Positions 5,234-7,350 of a stretch of DNA of 7,350 nt are shown here, piece after piece. The DNA is from an uncultured Bacillota bacterium. GTDB lineage: Bacteria; Bacillota; Sulfobacillia; UBA995; UBA9673. The position numbers and the translations under genes are program-made. The notes below the pieces were generated by a model that was not told where the DNA came from, made no database searches, and was given only the letters and a program-made list of their open reading frames with translations. The stretch lies in the NCBI GenBank assembly GCA_937863905.1, contig CALMHV010000133.1, positions 1 to 7,350 of the forward strand, written 5' to 3'. Positions within the stretch are counted from its first letter, which is position 1. The number at the start of each line of letters is the position of its first letter.

Positions 5234-6111
5234 CGGGCCGGGGACCGGCCGGGCCACCAAGTCAGACGGAGCGGGGCGGGCAGGCGGCCTCCACTTGGTT
5301 CCCAGGCCAGATGGCCCGCACCCGCCGCCTCATCCGCGACAACCTGTCTTTGGTCAGCCTGGTCATCGAGGTAGCCGACGCCCGGGCGCCCCTCGCGACT
5401 CGCCATCCCAACCTGGCCGCGCTCGTTCCCGGCCGCCCCATCCTCACCGTCCTGGGCAAGGCCGACCTGGCCGATCCGTCGGCGACCAGGGCGTGGGTCG
5501 CCCATCTCCGAGATGGCGGCCGCCCCGAGGACTCGGCCACTCCCTTTTCTTCCGAGGAAGCCCGCGACGCCCGCGAGATCGCCAAGCTCGCCCTGGCCAT
5601 CGGGCGCAAGCGGGCGGGGATGTCGTCCCAGCGGGCGATGGTCGTCGGTCTGCCGAACGTTGGGAAGTCCACGCTCATCAACCGCCTGGTCGGCCGGGCC
5701 TCGGCCCGCACGGGAGACCGCCCGGGCATCACCCGGGGCAAACAGTGGATCGTCGCGCTCGAGGGTCTCGGGCTCCTGGACCTTCCCGGCATCCTCGTCC
5801 CCGGGCGCCTGCCGGACCGGATCGCTCTCACCCTGGCTCTTTTAGGCATCCTTCCGGTGCAAGCCTTCGACGCCATCACCGTGGCCGGGCACGCGCTGGC
5901 TGTCCTGGCGGAACACGGACGGCTCCCGGCCGAGTTGACCGGTGAGGGCACGGCGGACGACGCCCTGACCCGCTACGCCCGCGGGCGCGGCCACCTGCTC
6001 TCCGGCGGGGTCCCGGACCTGGAGCGGGCGGCGGTGGCCTTGGTGGGGGCGTTTCGCGAAGGACGGTTCGGCCGCATCACGCTCGAGAGGCCGGGGGCCG
6101 GACCGGCATGA
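5230..6111 (+). CDS. rbgA: RbgA/YlqF-family circularly permuted GTPase, 50S assembly, with atypical active site
   Basis: RbgA drives late 50S maturation in Gram-positive bacteria. The 293-residue product (B. subtilis about 282) has permuted motif order: N-terminal WFPGQMARTRR (23-33), VADARAPLATRHP, the G4-like GKAD (76-79), P-loop GLPNVGKST (140-148), G2 PGIT (165-168), G3-like DLPG (184-187). A C-terminal helical domain ends in DLERAA and EGRFGRITLE. Three key positions differ from the family. The catalytic His of WFPGHM is Gln27, the Asn of NKxD is Gly76 and the Thr of DTPG is Leu185. P-loop and PGIT are intact. The GTG at 5230 overlaps the lepB2 stop by 4 bases; no other in-frame start exists before the WFPG motif except upstream codons such as GTG 5221. 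About 20 residues precede the usual N-terminus. Family membership is firm; normal GTP binding is uncertain. Confidence 0.92.
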   Translation: MTGRGPAGPPSQTERGGQAASTWFPGQMARTRRLIRDNLSLVSLVIEVADARAPLATRHPNLAALVPGRPILTVLGKADLADPSATRAWVAHLRDGGRPEDSATPFSSEEARDAREIAKLALAIGRKRAGMSSQRAMVVGLPNVGKSTLINRLVGRASARTGDRPGITRGKQWIVALEGLGLLDLPGILVPGRLPDRIALTLALLGILPVQAFDAITVAGHALAVLAEHGRLPAELTGEGTADDALTRYARGRGHLLSGGVPDLERAAVALVGAFREGRFGRITLERPGAGPA

Positions 6112-6932
6112 GCGGGAAGCCGCGGCTGACGCTCGGCGAGTTGGCGGTCAGGGCGGCCCGGTTGGCCGCCGGTGGGCCGCGTCGGGCGACAGCCCAGAAC
6201 ATCGAGGAACTCGAGGCTTGGGGCCGTCGCCTGGCCGTCGACCCGCGGGTCGGGGCCCAGGCCCTGGGGGCCAGGTTGCTGGGGGTGGCCAGGGCCTGCC
6301 GCGAGGAGAGACGCCGTGTCGCGGCGCTGCTGGAGACGGAAGTGTCTCTCTGTCCAGCGGAGGCCGCCGTGGTGGCCGGGGTGGACGAGGCCGGCCGGGG
6401 GCCCTTGGCCGGGCCCGTCGTCGCCGCCGCTGTCGTCCTGCGGCCGGGTGTCGTCGTCCCGGGCCTGGATGACTCCAAACGCATCCCGGAGGACCTCCGG
6501 GAGTTGCTGTACGATGACGTGGTGGCCGCCAGCGCCGGATGGGCCGTGGGGATGGCCGGCCCGGGGCTCATCGAGCGCGTGAACATCCTCCAGGCGACTT
6601 ACGTGGCCATGCGCCGGGCTCTGGCCGGGCTCGGCGAGCGCCCCGACTACGTTTTGGTCGACGGGTTCCGTATCCCGGGCCTGGAGGGGCCGCAGCGCGG
6701 GATAGTGGGTGGCGACGCCCGGTGCGCCTCGATCGCCGCGGCCTCCATCATCGCCAAGGTGACCCGGGACCGCATCATGCGGCAGGTCGCCCGCCGGTTC
6801 CCGGCTTACGGCTTCGAGAGAAACAAGGGCTACGCCACTGCCGAGCACCGGGCGGCTCTCAGAGAGTGGGGGCCCTGCCCGGCCCACCGCCGGAGCTTCC
6901 TCGGCCGGGAAGGGGGAAACCCTGATGAGTGA
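6108..6932 (+). CDS. rnhB: Ribonuclease HII
   Basis: RNase HII nicks RNA in RNA-DNA hybrids and starts removal of misincorporated ribonucleotides from DNA. In the 274-residue product the catalytic domain begins at GVDEAGRGPLAGPVVAAAV, with metal ligands Asp93 and Glu94. It continues through DDSK (121-124), NILQATYVAMRRA, VLVDG (Asp185), GGDARCASIAAASIIAKVTRD (Asp203) and YGFERNKGYATAEHRAAL with a final GPCPAHRRSF. All four acidic active-site residues are present. An N-terminal extension of about 85 residues, Arg/Ala-rich and probably helical, precedes the catalytic domain, comparable to the extended Bacillus-type enzymes (about 255 residues). The ATG overlaps the rbgA stop by 4 bases (ATGA), and the end overlaps yraN by 8 bases. 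Confidence 0.97.
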   Translation: MSGKPRLTLGELAVRAARLAAGGPRRATAQNIEELEAWGRRLAVDPRVGAQALGARLLGVARACREERRRVAALLETEVSLCPAEAAVVAGVDEAGRGPLAGPVVAAAVVLRPGVVVPGLDDSKRIPEDLRELLYDDVVAASAGWAVGMAGPGLIERVNILQATYVAMRRALAGLGERPDYVLVDGFRIPGLEGPQRGIVGGDARCASIAAASIIAKVTRDRIMRQVARRFPAYGFERNKGYATAEHRAALREWGPCPAHRRSFLGREGGNPDE

Positions 6933-7347
6933 GAGCAAGGGCCCGCGCGGCGGGCGGAGCGGGCCGCGGGGCGGCGGCCGCCATGGCCCCCGCCAGGGTA
7001 CCTATCTCGGACCGGCGGGCGAAACCGCCGCCGCGGGGCACCTGGAAGGGCAGGGCTATCAGGTTGTCGAGCGGAACTACCGCTGCCGCCTGGGTGAAGT
7101 GGATATCATCGCCCGGGACGGCGAGATCTTGTGTTTCGTTGAGGTCAAGGCCAGGCGCCAGGGCGCCTTCGGGGGCGGGCTTGAGGCCGTCGGGGCCCGG
7201 AAGCGGGCCCAGGTCCGGCGCGTGGCCACGTACTACCTTGGGCGCTTCGGCGACCACCCTCCGGTGTGCCGGTTCGACGCGGTCGAGGTCTTGATCGACC
7301 GGGACGGCCGGGCCGAGAAGGTGAACTTGGTCCGGAACGCGTTCTAG
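6925..7347 (+). CDS. yraN: YraN family (UPF0102) nuclease-fold protein
   Basis: The 140-residue product has the UPF0102 core. GPAGETAAAGHLEGQGYQVVERNYRCRLGEVDIIARDGEILCFVEVKARR runs from about residue 29, with the restriction-endonuclease-like acidic set Glu33, Asp60, Glu73 and Lys75 (E...D...ExK). The end is RFDAVEVLI and VNLVRNAF, which is typical and complete. Its cellular role is not well established; the fold suggests DNA or Holliday-junction-like binding and possible cleavage. The first 24 residues are a Gly/Arg-rich, probably disordered tail not usual in short family members. The ATG at 6925 overlaps the end of rnhB by 8 bases and has AGGGGG at 6911-6916, 8 bases upstream. The rnhB-yraN pairing is common in Bacillota. 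Confidence 0.94.
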   Translation: MSESKGPRGGRSGPRGGGRHGPRQGTYLGPAGETAAAGHLEGQGYQVVERNYRCRLGEVDIIARDGEILCFVEVKARRQGAFGGGLEAVGARKRAQVRRVATYYLGRFGDHPPVCRFDAVEVLIDRDGRAEKVNLVRNAF

Positions 7348-7350
7348 GGC

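Noticed and set aside
7321..7350. Possible terminator after yraN
   Set aside because: Only three bases follow the stop and no stem plus U-run is visible, so the operon may continue past the window.

Overview
The window is a GC-rich (about 70% in sampled operon lines) bacterial chromosomal segment. It carries a compact, co-directional housekeeping operon on the plus strand: ffh - rpsP - khpA - rimM - trmD - rplS - lepB1 - lepB2 - rbgA - rnhB - yraN. This order, and the close match of Ffh, TrmD and RbgA to Bacillota versions, points to a high-GC member of the Bacillota (for example a Symbiobacterium-, Thermaerobacter- or Limnochordia-like lineage). That placement is inference from gene order and remembered sequences, not from a search.

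Layout. Positions 21-257 (minus) encode a ribbon-helix-helix antitoxin. Its expected toxin would lie just beyond the left edge. Positions 258-414 are a divergent intergenic region that is lower in GC than the operon. It holds a good sigma-70-type promoter for ffh and a plausible, possibly leaderless, promoter for the antitoxin. From 415 to 7347 there is essentially no free DNA. Genes overlap by 1-8 bases or are separated by a few tens of bases, and six of the eleven operon genes start with GTG, so strong translational coupling is likely.

How the genes fit together. The operon groups protein export (Ffh, and two type I signal peptidases that cut signal peptides after translocation), ribosomal proteins S16 and L19, ribosome maturation (RimM for 30S, RbgA for 50S, KhpA as an RNA chaperone), tRNA m1G37 methylation (TrmD), RNA-DNA hybrid repair (RNase HII) and a YraN nuclease-fold protein. 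The ylxM gene often found before ffh, and ylqD often found between khpA and rimM in Bacillota, are absent.

The most notable content is in the details. There are two tandem signal peptidase genes. The first has the normal Ser-Lys dyad, whereas the second has cysteine at the nucleophile position with everything else intact. RbgA departs from the family at the catalytic His (Gln), the NKxD guanine-specificity motif (GKAD) and the DTPG motif (DLPG). Ffh has DTGGR in place of the near-invariant DTAGR, and TrmD has Glu where the catalytic Asp is expected. I see no CRISPR array, rRNA or tRNA gene, insertion sequence or clear intrinsic terminator.
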